The notes beneath the pieces were generated by a model. The model had not been told where the DNA came from, searched no databases, and saw nothing but the letters and a program-made list of their open reading frames with translations. Shown here piece by piece: positions 11,601 to 26,013 of a stretch of DNA of 64,000 nt. A program made the position numbers and the translations under genes. The DNA lies in assembly GCA_018105865.1 (NCBI GenBank), contig CM030863.1:4296654-4360653 (forward strand), in the 5' to 3' direction. Each line of letters opens with the position of its first letter. Positions within the stretch are counted from its first letter, which is position 1. The DNA comes from Metaphire vulgaris. Its lineage: Eukaryota; Annelida; Clitellata; Crassiclitellata; Megascolecidae.

Positions 11601-14600
11601 GCCGATGGCGCACCAAATCCAAATATAATTAGAGCCAGGTCAATCCGGAAGATCAGTCAGAACAGTGGGGGGAGCAATCTAAAGGGGATAAGCCAAGTCG
11701 AACAGGTATGTTTTAAGACCAGATCTGAAATCGAAGTAGATATCATACCTGTTGTGCATGCGTACACCTGGAGTCTCACGGCGAACGGCTGTTCAGCGTC
11801 GATGGCTTCGAGGAGATAGATCCGAACGGCGAACACTTTGAATGTTCTGTCATCGTCACCGGCGAACGACAACGGTTTGTTGGATACTTCAAATATCTGA
11901 CCGTATTTGTAGTCTTCGAAATCGCCATTCGGCGTCAACTGCACCTGGACTTGTACACTCTTTACGTTGCCGTAGACGCTTATCGAGTCCAGTTGGACTG
12001 GTTGGTCGTCGGTTGTTTGGACGAGTCTCATTGTTATGGTCGGTTTGTTCGCTACCGTTACTTCCCAGCCTTCGGCTGTCGGACCGCGCAAAAGTGCCGG
12101 AGTGTAGAGCGTTGCTGGGCTGACTTCGATGGCGCTGTCAGGCAGCAGAGTCGGGTCACTCATTACTTCTGAACAGACGGCTAAAGGCAATGCAAATACA
12201 TACATAATGTACATAAGTTGAAGACGCAACACTTGTCGATTGCCAATCTGTTGTGCCATACAGTACATTCTATTTGATGACTCCAGTAAATCGAGTCTTT
12301 CTACATACTGTAATAAGACGAATCAGGGTGAATATGGTATTATGGGTAACTTAGGAATTGCTATATTTTTCACCTAACGAGAACTGAAGGCTTATAAGAG
12401 ACGCATAATGCTCCCGAGTGCGACGATTTTGAATTTCTTGTATAATTAGGAATCTCGTGATAGACGTGTTAAGTGATTCATATTCACGTAAATCAAACAA
12501 ATTCGGCTGGAAATCTGTGATCTTTTTTATTTTCTTAAACTTTTATTGGACTGCTGTTTCTTACTTGAAGGCGCTGTAGTTGTTCCCGCTGTTCCACTTG
12601 TGGTGAATCCAGTGGGCGTTGATCCGGCTGTAGTTCCAGTGGAGGTGGTTGTTCCTAGTGAAGACGTCAAACTGGAGCCTGATAATTAATTAAATCATAA
12701 TGAGGGTAATGATTATAGAATTTTTACGGATATCTGTGAATTGGAATAATATCAACTTCTTAGTCAAGTTCAAGGAATTCCATTTATCCATCATTTGTAC
12801 AGTGTTAAGCTTAACACTGTTGCAAAAGTCAATTGCCTCATTAAATTCAATTATGTTTGAAAGCTGACCTGTGGTAAACGTCGTTTGTGGTAGCCATGTG
12901 GTAGAGTCAAGTGGGAATGGACTCTGTGTTGGCTCACCAGTACTAGCGTAGTCGTCCCAGTTTGGAGTGGTCGTCGGCACAATTCCTGAAAACAGCGGGA
13001 ACATTTGATGAAAGCCTGAGTTCTATTCTGTTTGTCCAATGTCCTTGCATCAAATAGCTTTAGATAAGCGGTTCTCAAACTTTTAAAGATCTGTTGCGTT
13101 GTGGTCCCTTAGAAATTTGTTGATGACTCGGACCTTATAAAATTTTAATTTTAAATTAACTGTAATTAACACATAGGCTACTTGTTCTGTCTATCAATAA
13201 CTATTATTTAATAAGAAAATATTGCACATCATAGACTTCAAAATTTAAATTCAAATGGAATCAGCACTCTTAGAGCCATCAGTGTGTTTGTGTTATGAGG
13301 TGTTTGTGAGATATCTTGAGAAAGTAATCCTTTTGCAGTCCCCTTGAAACCGCTTAGCGGTCCCGCGGACCCCAGTTTGAGAACCAGAGCCTTAGATGTA
13401 TGTGTGAAAACTACAACGCCGATAGTGAAGTAAAAATCCGTCGTGCGCATCAAACTATTGTCGATATGCTGTTTTCTGCGCTTAGCATAACATTCAACCC
13501 GGTTAAATGGCACGCTAAGCACAGTTTTGAATGTTATCAAATCGCATAATCAGCGTCCAGCAATCGGAGTTTTTTTAACCCCTTAACTGGGGATCCCAGA
13601 TATATCCGTCCATTTTACACTGAGTTACAGTTACTGTAAATACACGGTTAAGGGGCTAAAAACTACAATTGAGCGGTTTTTAATACCTGTCGGCATGGTT
13701 TCAGCGAATGTGGTCGTTTCAAGTACATCTGAAATAATTTACAATAATTAATTATGGTACGACAACAGTGATCCATGATTATATTATAAATGCACAAACA
13801 TGGCGCCCATTTGGCATATTACATGTAGTACATTGCAGCACATTCGATTACATCACATCTCACTCAGATAGCGGAGCAAAAGACGTGAAGATCATCGGTT
13901 TAGAAGTCGCATAAGATTAAATCACCTGTCGACGGTGGCTGCAGTCTTGTGCCTCATCCTTGATGGTATAGAACTTACAAAGACAGCATCAGGTTCAAGT
14001 AGCGCATAATTATGAAACTACGCCTAATTTTCCGGATAATTACGAGAAAAAAAGGAATGCAACCGTCTTAATGATATTTCGTCTCAAAATCCAGGGATAA
14101 TTGGTTGTTCGGACATATTGCTTGCTCTTTCGCGCAAAAGATTCAGGTCATGTTTGCCATGCCAGGCTGAAAACAAGCTACAGTGTAAGGTAACTTACCT
14201 TTGACGCATGCGAAGACCTCGAGGCGAATAGCGAAAGGTCCACTGATGTCTTTGGTTTCCTTGAATGAAATGCGGACCGCGTACACATCGATACCCACTT
14301 CATTGTTCACGTTGGTAAATACCAGCGACCCTTGTGAGACGTCGACATTCTCCATGTACGGAACAAAGTCTCCATCCTTGGTCAGCTGCACATCAGTTGT
14401 TACCTTCCCCACGTTTCCGAAGAAATTGCACATCTCAAGCGAGCTCGGTTGCTCGGACCCTCGTTGCGACAACTGAACGGTGATCTGTGGGTAGTCTGCA
14501 GGACCCACAAACCACCCGTAACCGTTCTTTCCTCTGAAGCTAGCGGAGCCGCCATTGGTTTTAGGGCTGTAATCGATTCTATCATCCGAAAGTGGAGATT

Positions 14601-17600
14601 CGCCATCCATCACTTCAGGGCAAGTGGCTAAAAGACAAAATTATTAATTACTCAATCATCATGACGATACATAATGTAATAGCTATGATTACGCGAAAGC
14701 AATACCTTTAAAAATTTTGGACCCTTAATGGTAGACAAACTGAGGAACAACTTGAAAAATTATGCACTGGTTGGGTGTTGCAGCTGTTAATATTTATCTG
14801 AGATTTGAGAAAGGTTCTGGAAATGATTCATAAAGTTTTCCAACCACACACACACACACAGCCAAAACACAGCCAACAACAAAAGGAAATACTCACCCGT
14901 CGCAGACGCAGTTGTCGTGGCAGGGACAGAGACCGATGTAGTTGATAAAGGCTGCGTAGTTGTTCCCGCTTCTGTTGATCCAGGCTGCGTAGTTGTACCA
15001 GCTTCTGTTGATCCAGGCTGCGTAGTTGTACCAGCTTCTGTTGATCTAGGCTGCGGTGTTGTGCCAGATGGTGTAGATCCAGGTTGAGTTGTTGTTTCGG
15101 AGGAAATCGTTGTCGTGCTAGACGGTGATTGAGTGGTCGAAGATGCGGAAGTCGTTGCCTCCTCTACGCCTGTAGAACAATCGACTTATCGAGTTTAAAT
15201 TCATTCTCGAAAGAAAGTTTCATCCGTCTTCAATAGCAAATCCGTAAAAATTCAGCATTCACGAATACACATAAGCAGAGTAAATTGATAGGAGATTATA
15301 GATTTTCAGATCAAATCATGTCACCGAGTTTCGACACTGTGAGAAAGTGCGCTTTTGCTAACATTTGGAGCACTTAAGATTTGCAGAGCAGTCATCTACC
15401 TTCAATGCACGCGAAGACATTAAGCCGGACATCGAATGACGAATCTTCATCGTCGCTTATCGGTGTCAGGAAGTCAATCCAAAGCTTGTAGACTTCGATT
15501 CCGCGCTGGACGTCATCGCCAAACTTAAGTTCGCCTTCCGACACGTCGACGGGTTCGTCCTTGTAGTTTTCGAAATCACCGTCGAGGACTGTTTGGAACC
15601 GAACGAAGACGGTCTTAACGTTGCCTTCCAATTCCACTTTCTCGAGCAACGATGGAGTCTTGCCATCTGGCTTCGTCAGGTCAAATATGGCGTTTGGTTT
15701 GTCTTGCTTTCTGACCTTCCACCCGTCGGCGTTAACACCACGGAAGTCTGAGGGACTTCCCGATGCAGTCGGTGAGTATTCGATTCTGTTGTCTGGGAAA
15801 AGAACTGGGTCGGTCATTACTTCTGGACAGGTTTCTGCATAGAAATTAACAATTATAATGTAGCAATGATTAAGAGGTCGCAGGCCCTTTTATATCAGGG
15901 CTGGAATAAACCTAGAATGTTTGAAACAAGATTTAGCTTGTGTGGCTTTTAAAGTGTTTAAGTCATTTTTCTTCTTTTTTCAGCTTTTCATGTTTGGTTG
16001 GTATGTCAACACCCATGAATTGTCCTCAAGTCTCTATATGTTAGCAATGTGTGTGTGTTCTACTGTTTGTTAAAGAAGCATAAAAAGCCTATAATGTATT
16101 AGAGATGCGTCATTCATTTTTCCACTTTATAAAAACAAAAACGTGAAAACCTAAAATTTGACTCTTTTAATAAACACTAAATTCTAGTTGTTGAAACCAT
16201 ATTTACATGCCTTGTCTGTAAATATTAAAAGTTATTTTTTGCAAACCCTTACAAAAGTGGGCCTCAGTTATCTGTAGAGGATAGAAATTATATAGATGAA
16301 GAGCGAGAAATGTTTTCTGGAAATGGTCGATAAAGTTTTCCACACTTAATCTAGCAACAAGAAATACTCACGCGTCGCAGGCGCTGTTGTCGTGGTAGAG
16401 GAGGTAGAGCCCGATGTTGTTGATCCAGGCTGCGTAGTTGTACCAGCTTCTGTTGATCCAGGCTGCGTAGTTGTACCAGCTTCTGTTGATCCAGGCTGCG
16501 TAGTTGTACCAGCTTCTGTTGATCTAGGCTGCGGTGTTGTGCCAGATGGTGTAGATCCAGGTTGAGTTGTTGTGTCGGTGGAAATCGTTGTCGTGCCAGA
16601 CGGCGATTGAGTGGTCGAAGATGCGGAAGTCGTTGCCTCCTCTACGCCTGTAAAACAATCGACTTATCGACTTTAAATTCATTCTCGAAAGAAAGTTTCA
16701 TCCGTCTTCAATAGCAAATCCGTAAAAATTCAGCATTCACGAACACACATAAGCAGAGTAAATTGATAGGAGCTTTTAGATTTTCAGATCAAATCATGTC
16801 ACCGAGTTTCGACACTGTGAGAAAGTGCGCTTTTGCTAACATTTGGAGCACTTAAGATTTGCAGAGCAGTCATCTACCTTCAATGCACGCGAAGACATTA
16901 AGCCGGACATCGAATGACGACTCTTCATCATCGCTTATCGGTGTCAGGAAGTCAATCCAAAGCTTGTAGACTTCGATTCCACGCTGGACGTCATCGCCAA
17001 ACTTAAGTTCGCCTTCCGACACGTCGACGGGTTCGTCCTTGTAGTTTTCGAAATCACCGTCGAGGACTGTTTGGAACCGAACGAAGACGGTCTTAACGTT
17101 GCCTTCCAATTCCACTTTCTCGAGCAACGATGGAGTCTTGCCATCTGGCTTCGTCAGGTCAAATATGGCGTTTGGTTTGTCTTGCTTTCTGACCTTCCAC
17201 CCGTCGGCGTTAACACCACGGAAGTCTGAGGGACTTCCCGATGCAGTCGGTGAGTATTCGATTCTGTTGTCTGGGAAAAGAACTGGGTCGGTCATTACTT
17301 CTGGACAGGTTTCTGCATAGAAATTAACAATTATAATGTAGCAATGATTAAGAGGTCGCAGGCCCTTTTATATCAGGGCTGGAATAAACCTAGAATGTTT
17401 GAAACAAGATTTAGCTTGTGTGGCTTTTAAAGTGTTTAAGTCATTTTTCTTCTTTTTTCAGCTTTTCATGTTTGGCATGTCAACACCCATGAATTGTCCT
17501 CAAGTCTCTATATGTTAGCAATGTGTGTGTGTTCTACTGTTTGTTAAAGAAGCATAAAAAGCCTATAATGTATTAGAGATGCGTCATTCATTTTTCCACT

Positions 17601-20600
17601 TTATAAAAACAAAAACGTGAAAACCTAAAATTTGACTCTTTTAATAAACACTAAATTCTAGTTGTTGAAACCATATTTACATGCCTTGTCTGTAAATATT
17701 AAAAGTTATTTTTTGCAAACCCTTACAAAAGTGGGCCTCAGTTATCTGTAGAGGATAGAAATTATATAAATGAAGAGCGAGAAATGTTTTCTGGAAATGG
17801 TCGATAAAGTTTTCCACACTTAATCTAGCAACAAGAAATACTCACGCGTCGCAGGCGCAGTTGTCGTGGTAGAGGAGGTAGAGCCCGATGTTGTTGATCC
17901 AGGCTGCGTAGTTGTTCCAGCTTCTGTTGATCCAGGCTGCGTAGTTGTTCCAGCTTCTGTTGATCCAGGCTGCGTAGTTGTTCCAGCTTCTGTTGATCCA
18001 GGCTGCGCAGTTGTACCAGCTTCTGTTGATCTAAGCTGCGGTGTTGTGCCAGATGGTGTAGATCCAGGTTGAGTTGTTGTGTCGGTGGAAATCGTTGTCG
18101 TGCCAGACGGCGATTGAGTGGTCGAAGATGCGGAAGTCGTTGCCTCCTCTACGCCTGTAAAACAATCGACTTATCGACTTTAAATTCATTCTCGAAAGAA
18201 AGTTTCATCCGTCTTCAATAGCAAATCCGTAAAAATTCAGCATTCACGAACACACATAAGCAGAGTAAATTGATAGGAGCTTTTAGATTTTCAGATCAAA
18301 TCATGTCACCGAGTTTCGACACTGTGAGAAAGTGCGCTTTTGCTAACATTTGGAGCACTTAAGATTTGCAGAGCAGTCATCTACCTTCAATGCACGCGAA
18401 GACATTAAGCCGGACATCGAATGACGACTCTTCATCATCGCTTATCGGTGTCAGGAAGTCAATCCAAAGCTTGTAGACTTCGATTCCACGCTGGACGTCA
18501 TCGCCAAACTTAAGTTCGCCTTCCGACACGTCGACGGGTTCGTCCTTGTAGTTTTCGAAATCACCGTCGAGGACTGTTTGGAACCGAACGAAGACGGTCT
18601 TAACGTTGCCTTCCAATTCCACTTTCTCGAGCAACGATGGAGTCTTGCCATCTGGCTTCGTCAGGTCAAATATGGCGTTTGGTTTGTCTTGCTTTCTGAC
18701 CTTCCACCCGTCGGCGTTAACACCACGGAAGTCTGAGGGACTTCCCGATGCAGTCGGTGAGTATTCGATTCTGTTGTCTGGGAAAAGAACTGGGTCGCTC
18801 ATTACTTCTGGACAGGTTTCTGCATAGAAATTAACAATTATAATGTAGCAATGATTAGGAGGTCGCAGGCCCTTTTATATCAGGGCTGGAATAAACCTAG
18901 AATGTTTGAAACAAGATTTAGCTTGTGTGGCTTTTAAAGTGTTTAAGTCATTTTCCTTCTTTTTTCAGCTTTTCATGTTTGGTTGGTATGTCAACACCCA
19001 TGAATTGTCCTCAAGTCTCTATATGTTAGCAATGTGTGTGTGTTCTACTGTTTGTTAAAGAAGCATAAAAAGCCTACAATATATTAGAGATGAGTCATTC
19101 ATTTTTCCACTTTAAAAACAAAAACGTGAAAACCTAAAAGTTGACTCTTGAGTTCATAAAGGCTTTTAATAAACCCTAAATTCTACTGTAGTTGTTGAAA
19201 ACCATAAAATACATGCCTTATCTGTATAGATAATAAGTTATTTTTTGCAAACCCTTACAAAAGTGGGCCTCAGTTATCTGTAGAGGATAGAAATTATATA
19301 GATGAAGAGCGAGAAATGTTTTCTGGAAATGGTCGATAAAGTTTTCCACACTTAATCTAGCAACAAGAAATACTCACGCGTCGCAGGCGCAGTTGTCGTG
19401 GTAGAGGAGGTAGAGCCCGATGTTGTTGATAAAGGCTGCGTAGTTGTTCCAGCTTCTGTTGATCCAGGCTGCGTAGTTGTACCAGCTTCTGTTGATCTAG
19501 GCTGCGGTGTTGTGCCAGATGGTGTAGATCCAGGTTGAGTTGTTGTGTCGGTGGAAATCGTTGTCGTGCCAGACGGCGATTGAGTGGTCGAAGATGCGGA
19601 AGTCGTTGCCTCCTCTACGCCTGTAAAACAATCGACTTATCGACTTTAAATTCATTCTCGAAAGAAAGTTTCACCCGTCTTCAATAGCAAATCCGTAAAA
19701 ATTCAGCATTCACGAATACACATAAGCAGAGTAAATTGATAGGAGCTTTTAGATTTTCAGATCAAATCATGTCACCGAGTTTCGACACTGTGAGAAAGTG
19801 CGCTTTTGCTAACATTTGAAGCACTTAAGATTTGCAGAGCAGTCATCTACCTTCAATGCACGCGAAGACATTAAGCCGGACATCGAATGACGACTCTTCA
19901 TCATCGCTTATCGGTGTCAGGAAGTCAATCCAAAGCTTGTAGACTTCGATTCCACGCTGGACGTCATCGCCAAACTTAATTTCTCCTTCCGACACGTCGA
20001 CGGGTTCGTCCTTGTAGTTTTCGAAATCACCGTCGAGGACTGTTTGGAACCGAACGAAGACGGTCTTAACGTTGCCTTCCAATTCCACTTTCTCGAGCAA
20101 CGATGGAGTCTTGCCATCTGGCTTCGTCAGGTCAAATATGGCGTTTGGTTTGTCTTGCTTTCTGACCTTCCACCCGTCGGCGTTAACACCACGGAATTCT
20201 GAGGGACTTCCCGATGCAGTCGGTGAGTATTCGATTCTGTTGTCTGGGAAAAGAACTGGGTCGCTCATTACTTCTGGACAGGTTTCTGCATAGAAATTAA
20301 CAATTATAATGTAGCAATGATTAAGAGGTCGCAGGCCCTTTTATATCAGGGCTGGAATAAACCTAGAATGTTTGAAACAAGATTTAGGTTGTGTGGCTTT
20401 TAAAGTGTTTAAGTCATTTTTCTTCTTTTTTCAGCTTTTCATGTTTGGCATGTCAACACCCATGAATTGTCCTCAAGTCTCTATATGTTAGCAATGTGTG
20501 TGTGTTCTACTGTTTGTTAAAGAAGCATAAAAAGCCTACAATGTATTAGAGATGTCATTCATTTTTCCACTTTTAAAAACAAAAACGTGAAAACTTAAAA

Positions 20601-22806
20601 AAAGTTGACTCCTTTAATAAACACTAAATTCTAGTTGTTGAAACCATATTTACATGCCTTGTCTGTAAAGATTAAAAGTTATTTTTTTGCAAACCATTAC
20701 AAAAGTGGGCCTCAGTTATCTGCAGAGCATAGAAATTATATCGGTGAGGAGCGAGAAATGTTTTCTGGAAATGGTCGATAAAGTTTCCCACACTTAATCT
20801 AGCAACAAGAAATACTCACGCGTCGCAGGCGCAGTTGTCGTGGTAGAGGAGGTAGAGCCCGATGTTGTTGATCCAGGCTGCGTAGTTGTTCCAGCTTCTG
20901 TTGATCCAGGCTGCGTAGTTGTACCAGCTTCTGTTGATCCAGGCTGCGTAGTTGTACCAGCTTCTGTTGATCTAGGCTGCGGTGTTGTGCCAGATGGTGT
21001 TGATCCAGGTTGAGTTGTTGTATCGGAGAAAATCGTTGTCGTGCCAGGCGGTGACTGAGTGGTGGAGGATGTGGTAGTTGTTGTCTCCTGTGCTCCTGTG
21101 AAACAATCAAAATAGCATGCATAATCGTTTTGGATAACATATTCCGAAATGTCCACAATCCATGACTGCATATTAAATGGATATGAAATAAGTGATTTGA
21201 CACATTTTAGCCTAATCATGTCGCCGATTGTTGGCACTATGAAATATTGAGCTTTGATTTACATTTTGATCAACTTAAAGACAGGTACAATGGTTATATA
21301 TGTTTACCTTCAATGCACGCGAAAACGTTAAATCGGGCCATGAATGGGACATCGTCTACGTTCTGCTCCAGTAGGTCAATTCGAAGCTCATGTAATTTGA
21401 TTCCACTGTCATAGACATCCGCAAATGAAACTTGACCGTTGGTCTTCGAGACGTCGATCGGTTCGTTCTTGTACAGTTGGAATTCACCAGTCGGCGTCAA
21501 TTTGATCCAAACGGCGACGAGTTTAATGTTGCCGCCAATGACCACTTTCTCGAGCAGCGATGGCGTCTCGCCATCTTGATTCGTCAAATTAATGATGGCG
21601 TATGGTTTGTCTTGCTCGCTGACAATCCATCCATCGGCCTTTTCACCACGGAATGATGACGGATTTCCGGATGCGGTTGGCGAGTACGTGATTCTCTCGT
21701 CAGGGAGACGAGCAGGGTCGCTCATTACTTCCGGACAGGTTACTGCAGAAAGACGAAGAAAATATTGCACCGATTAAAAGATTGCAGACAGGTTTGTATC
21801 ACACTGTTTAGTATATGCCTAGGTGGAATTATATTTGGTGATATCGTCACTTTTTGCCTTGTCTATTGATGACTTAGCGTAGAACAACTACTGTAGGCCT
21901 GTTTGGAAATGATAATCTTCGATTTTTAAACAAGTAGAAAGGCAGCCTTGTCTCTTTTCTTGGTTCTTGGCACATCTTAGAAGCAAGGAAGTGACCTGTT
22001 TCGATTTAATTTTAAAGCAATCTTCGAATGAAATATTCACCAGATGGAGCTGTCGTTGTGGTTGCAGCGCTTGATCCCGTTGTCGTAGTTCCTGGGGCTG
22101 ATGTTCCAGAGGTAGTTCCTGGTACAGCGGTTCCAGATGTTGCTCCTGCGGATGTTGTTCCCTCGGTTCCTCCCAAAACGGTTGTTTCCTGAGTTGTGGT
22201 AGTTGGTGTCCCTGTAGTGACGCTCGTAGTGCCGACATCAAGATCTGTAAAAGAAAATGAAAATTGCCGATATCGAATTTACTGGAACACTGCATTAATT
22301 GTGCTTCTCTGTGTCTCGGTCTTTGTCTGTCTGTCTGTCTGTCTCTGGTTCTCTATCAGCGGTGTCGACCATCCAAAGTGACCGAAATCTCTTTGGGATT
22401 GATGTGTCCATTTATTCGCGCCTCACGTCTCACTCGCGCACTCAGTACAGTAGATGGGGAAGTCAAAGTCTTTTTTATCACGCAACTGTGAAGCTGGTAG
22501 CGCCTCTGAATAGAAGTATAAGGCGCTCTATATAAATCTCTTATAACCATTGGCGTAGTCACGGAAAAGGCGGGGATACGGCCCCCTATTCGAATCGAGA
22601 CCGGTCGTGAGATTTGCCCAAAACCGGTGAGTAGTTGAGGGTGGGCGAGTACGGGTAGTATTAGATCGAGGAGAACGCACCAGACAGCAGACCTTAAAGC
22701 GTTTGAGACGACTTTTTTGTTCGTCAAGACTTTATGGGTGGAAAATGTCGAAGTGCCCTTAGTCTGGAATCCTTGCTACGCCACTGATTATAACATTACC
22801 ACATAA

Positions 22807-22896
<90 letters not shown>

Positions 22897-23152
22897 AAAT
22901 TTTAATTTATTACGTGTTTACAATTGAAATGGTTGAATCTTTTACTTTATGAGGTGTGATTTTAGAAATATTGAAATTCACATAACAGTGGATTTGACCA
23001 TTATTTTCATCGAAATACTATTGAGCAGGAACGTTGGTTATAAGAAAGTGACGTCTGGATGGCAAGCGGAAATGGCCCGTATATCATCGTAAAAAATATT
23101 TGCGCATAATTTGCATCATTAGTATTCATTTTGACGGGTTTATGCACTAGGC

Positions 23153-23242
<90 letters not shown>

Positions 23243-25970
23243 GAGAGACAGACAGACAGGCAGAGAGAGAGACAGAGAGAGAGACAGAGAGAGACAGAGA
23301 GAGACAGAGAGAGACAGAGAGAGAGACAGACAGAAAGAGAGACAGAAAGAGAGACAGAAAGAGAGAGAGAGAGAGTTCTTTGCTTATAGTCGACACGTTT
23401 AAAGACGGTTTTAAAATGGTTGTCCGCCTGGCAGAAGAAAGACGACGATGAATACAGGCATATTCGGCTATCTTATCAAAACTTGTATTGCAATATGGGG
23501 CCTCAATTACAGCAGAACTTAGTTATAGCGTACTTAGCTAGTCTGTAAAATTCAGTACGTTATATCCAATACCATCTAAAACAATAGAGCACCACACGGG
23601 ACCGTACATTGTGGAACTTTATAACCGAGTATGCGCTATAACCGAGTCCGTTATAACGAAGCTCTACTGTATTGTGAAGCAACTTACCGTTTACACAGGC
23701 GTACACCTGTAAACGGAGGGCATACGGCGATTCCGTGTCAAATGCTTCAACAAGCTTAATGCGAAGCGCGTAGACAAGGATTCCTTCTGGGGACTCTCTG
23801 GTAGCAAACGACGCCGTTCCTGAAGCGACGTTTATGTCCGCGCCGTTGGCATAGGGCTCCCAGTCTCCGTTCGGAGTCGTCTTCGTTTCTACGCTGACGG
23901 TCTCTACGTTTCCGGCGAAGTTGACGGCTTGCAGCAGAGCCGCGATATTTCTGATCAAGTCGCCCAATATCACAGTGATTACCGCTCCGTCTTTTGGCGA
24001 CGCCATCAGGCCGGAAGATTCCGGACCGCGCAGGACTTCGGGTCTGCCGAGCGATCCAGGAGAAATTATGATTCTCCTGTCCGGTAGCCGAGTGGGTCCG
24101 TCCATCACTTCGTGGCACGTTCCTGTAGACATCAGGACAAAGACAAACGTTTGAATTCTTGTGTCTTAGTTGACGATTAAAATTTGTATATTTTGCACAA
24201 CCGGAGACGAGTTACAGTGATTCTAACATTCCATTGCTAGCGTTAAATCTTAAACTTTCTTAATGTGAATCTAATCCTTTTTTTAAATAAATAATTATTG
24301 TTTTCTTACTGATCGGAGTGCCTGTCGTCGAAAGTGGTTGGGACGTCGTAAAAATGGCTGTTGTCGTTGTAGCTTTAGAAAAAAACAGCAATCGACGTCT
24401 CGTGTTAACCAACAACAAACGGATTATAATTCATCCTCCTAAGTGTAATATGCAATATTATTAATAGTAATATCCATGCAATATCATGATTACTATGCGT
24501 CGTGGTTAACGATTCAGCGATTGAAATTCTCCATTTAATGTCGAAGTTCTTTTCAAAAGTGCTGAAAAACGATTAACTTTTTTAAATCGCGCAGGAATCG
24601 AGGTTTAACGCAAATTTTTGTATCGCATCGAACATGAGTCACTAAGTATTCTGTGCATTTAAAAATTCGTTTGAATCAGCGCAGGATAAGTCATGGGCTA
24701 GGCTTAGTGTTAGGGTCAATAAATTAGCGGAGAACTGTAATGTGCGAAAGACGATCAAGCGAGGAATGGATTCTGATTAAATTATGCACGAATACCACAA
24801 ATCGATATCTCTACTGTATGTATTTCAAATTTCGGTTGAATCTGTGCAGACTGAGTCATGGGCTAGGGTTAGTGTTGGGGTTAATAAATTAGAAGAGAAA
24901 TGCAATAATAGCAATAATTATTATGCACTTCTATAGAACTAATTTTACTACCCAAGGGCATCGATCGATGGTACGTCAAATCCAGCAGCTAAAAAGACCA
25001 GACTAAGGAGGAAATGCTAACTGGAAGAGATGTGTTTAAAATCTAGATCTGAAAATACTCAGTTTGTAGGAAGATCTGACAACCAGAGACAGATAACATT
25101 TTTGGCCCAGAAATAGAAAAAGCTCTCTTCCAATTTCAGTGTTGGTTCTAGGTGCATTTAACAATGAATCAGCAAAGCTTTTGAATGACAGTGACAATGT
25201 TTCGGGTGGTTTAGCATAGATTTTGAATATTACCGTTGGCCAGACTGTAGTATTTTAAAAACCAGGAGACCAGCTTTGAATACAATTCTCTGTAATATGT
25301 GTCAACTGTTTGGCTTTCCATTAGAAATTAGTTATTTGCAAAATTAGTTTAATGGCAGTGTATTAATTGCAATCACTAATTAATTATAATCACTTAAGGG
25401 GACTGAGACTCTTTCCACAGACTGACTTAATACTGTTCAGCCATCGTTATATATTATTTATTTTTGCATTTACTTTAAATAAAATCACACTGTTTTGAAT
25501 CGGCCAATTTCAACAATCTGCCTACAGTTGACAAATTAATTGCTTACCAGCTGCAGTTGTATTGTGACCCGGAGAAGCAGTTGTCACAAAAACTCCTCCG
25601 CTGGTAGTAGCTGTACAAATATAAGTAATTTGATGAAAACGATAGCACATTTGTCATTAAGTAATAGACAACGATAAGAAATTTGGAAAGCGCGGAGGTG
25701 CACACGAAGATGGCATACATTTAACAGGATGACAATTCGGTTCTTTTTCGACTTGTCAGGCCTATGATCACGAGCCGTTTAAACTTTAAAGCAAGCTTCA
25801 CTCGATCTAATCAGACGTCGTTCGAATATTTTTAAAACATTTCAGACTTGTCAGAACGCGAGCCTGTCAGTCAAAAGAGCATTTAAAACCGTTCACTCGT
25901 GCCCTGTACCTTTCTGTCACGGATCCTTGTGTAAATGATCGCGTTACATGTAGTTAAAATAACGTCGCGC

Positions 25971-26013
<43 letters not shown>

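Larger units (their letters stand above)
14897..21742 (-). repeat. tandem block of five domain-plus-linker units (D2-D6), about 1.46-1.51 kb each
   Basis: Domain exon ends lie at 15400, 16878, 18385, 19851 and 21308, giving periods of 1478, 1507, 1466 and 1457. Each unit has a 435-bp domain exon, an intron of about 230 bp, a linker exon of 243-309 bp and an intron of about 530 bp. The introns of D3-D6 units are almost identical, including GAGGTCGCAGGCCC and a TGTGTGTGTTC tract, so the amplification is recent. Confidence 0.93.
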
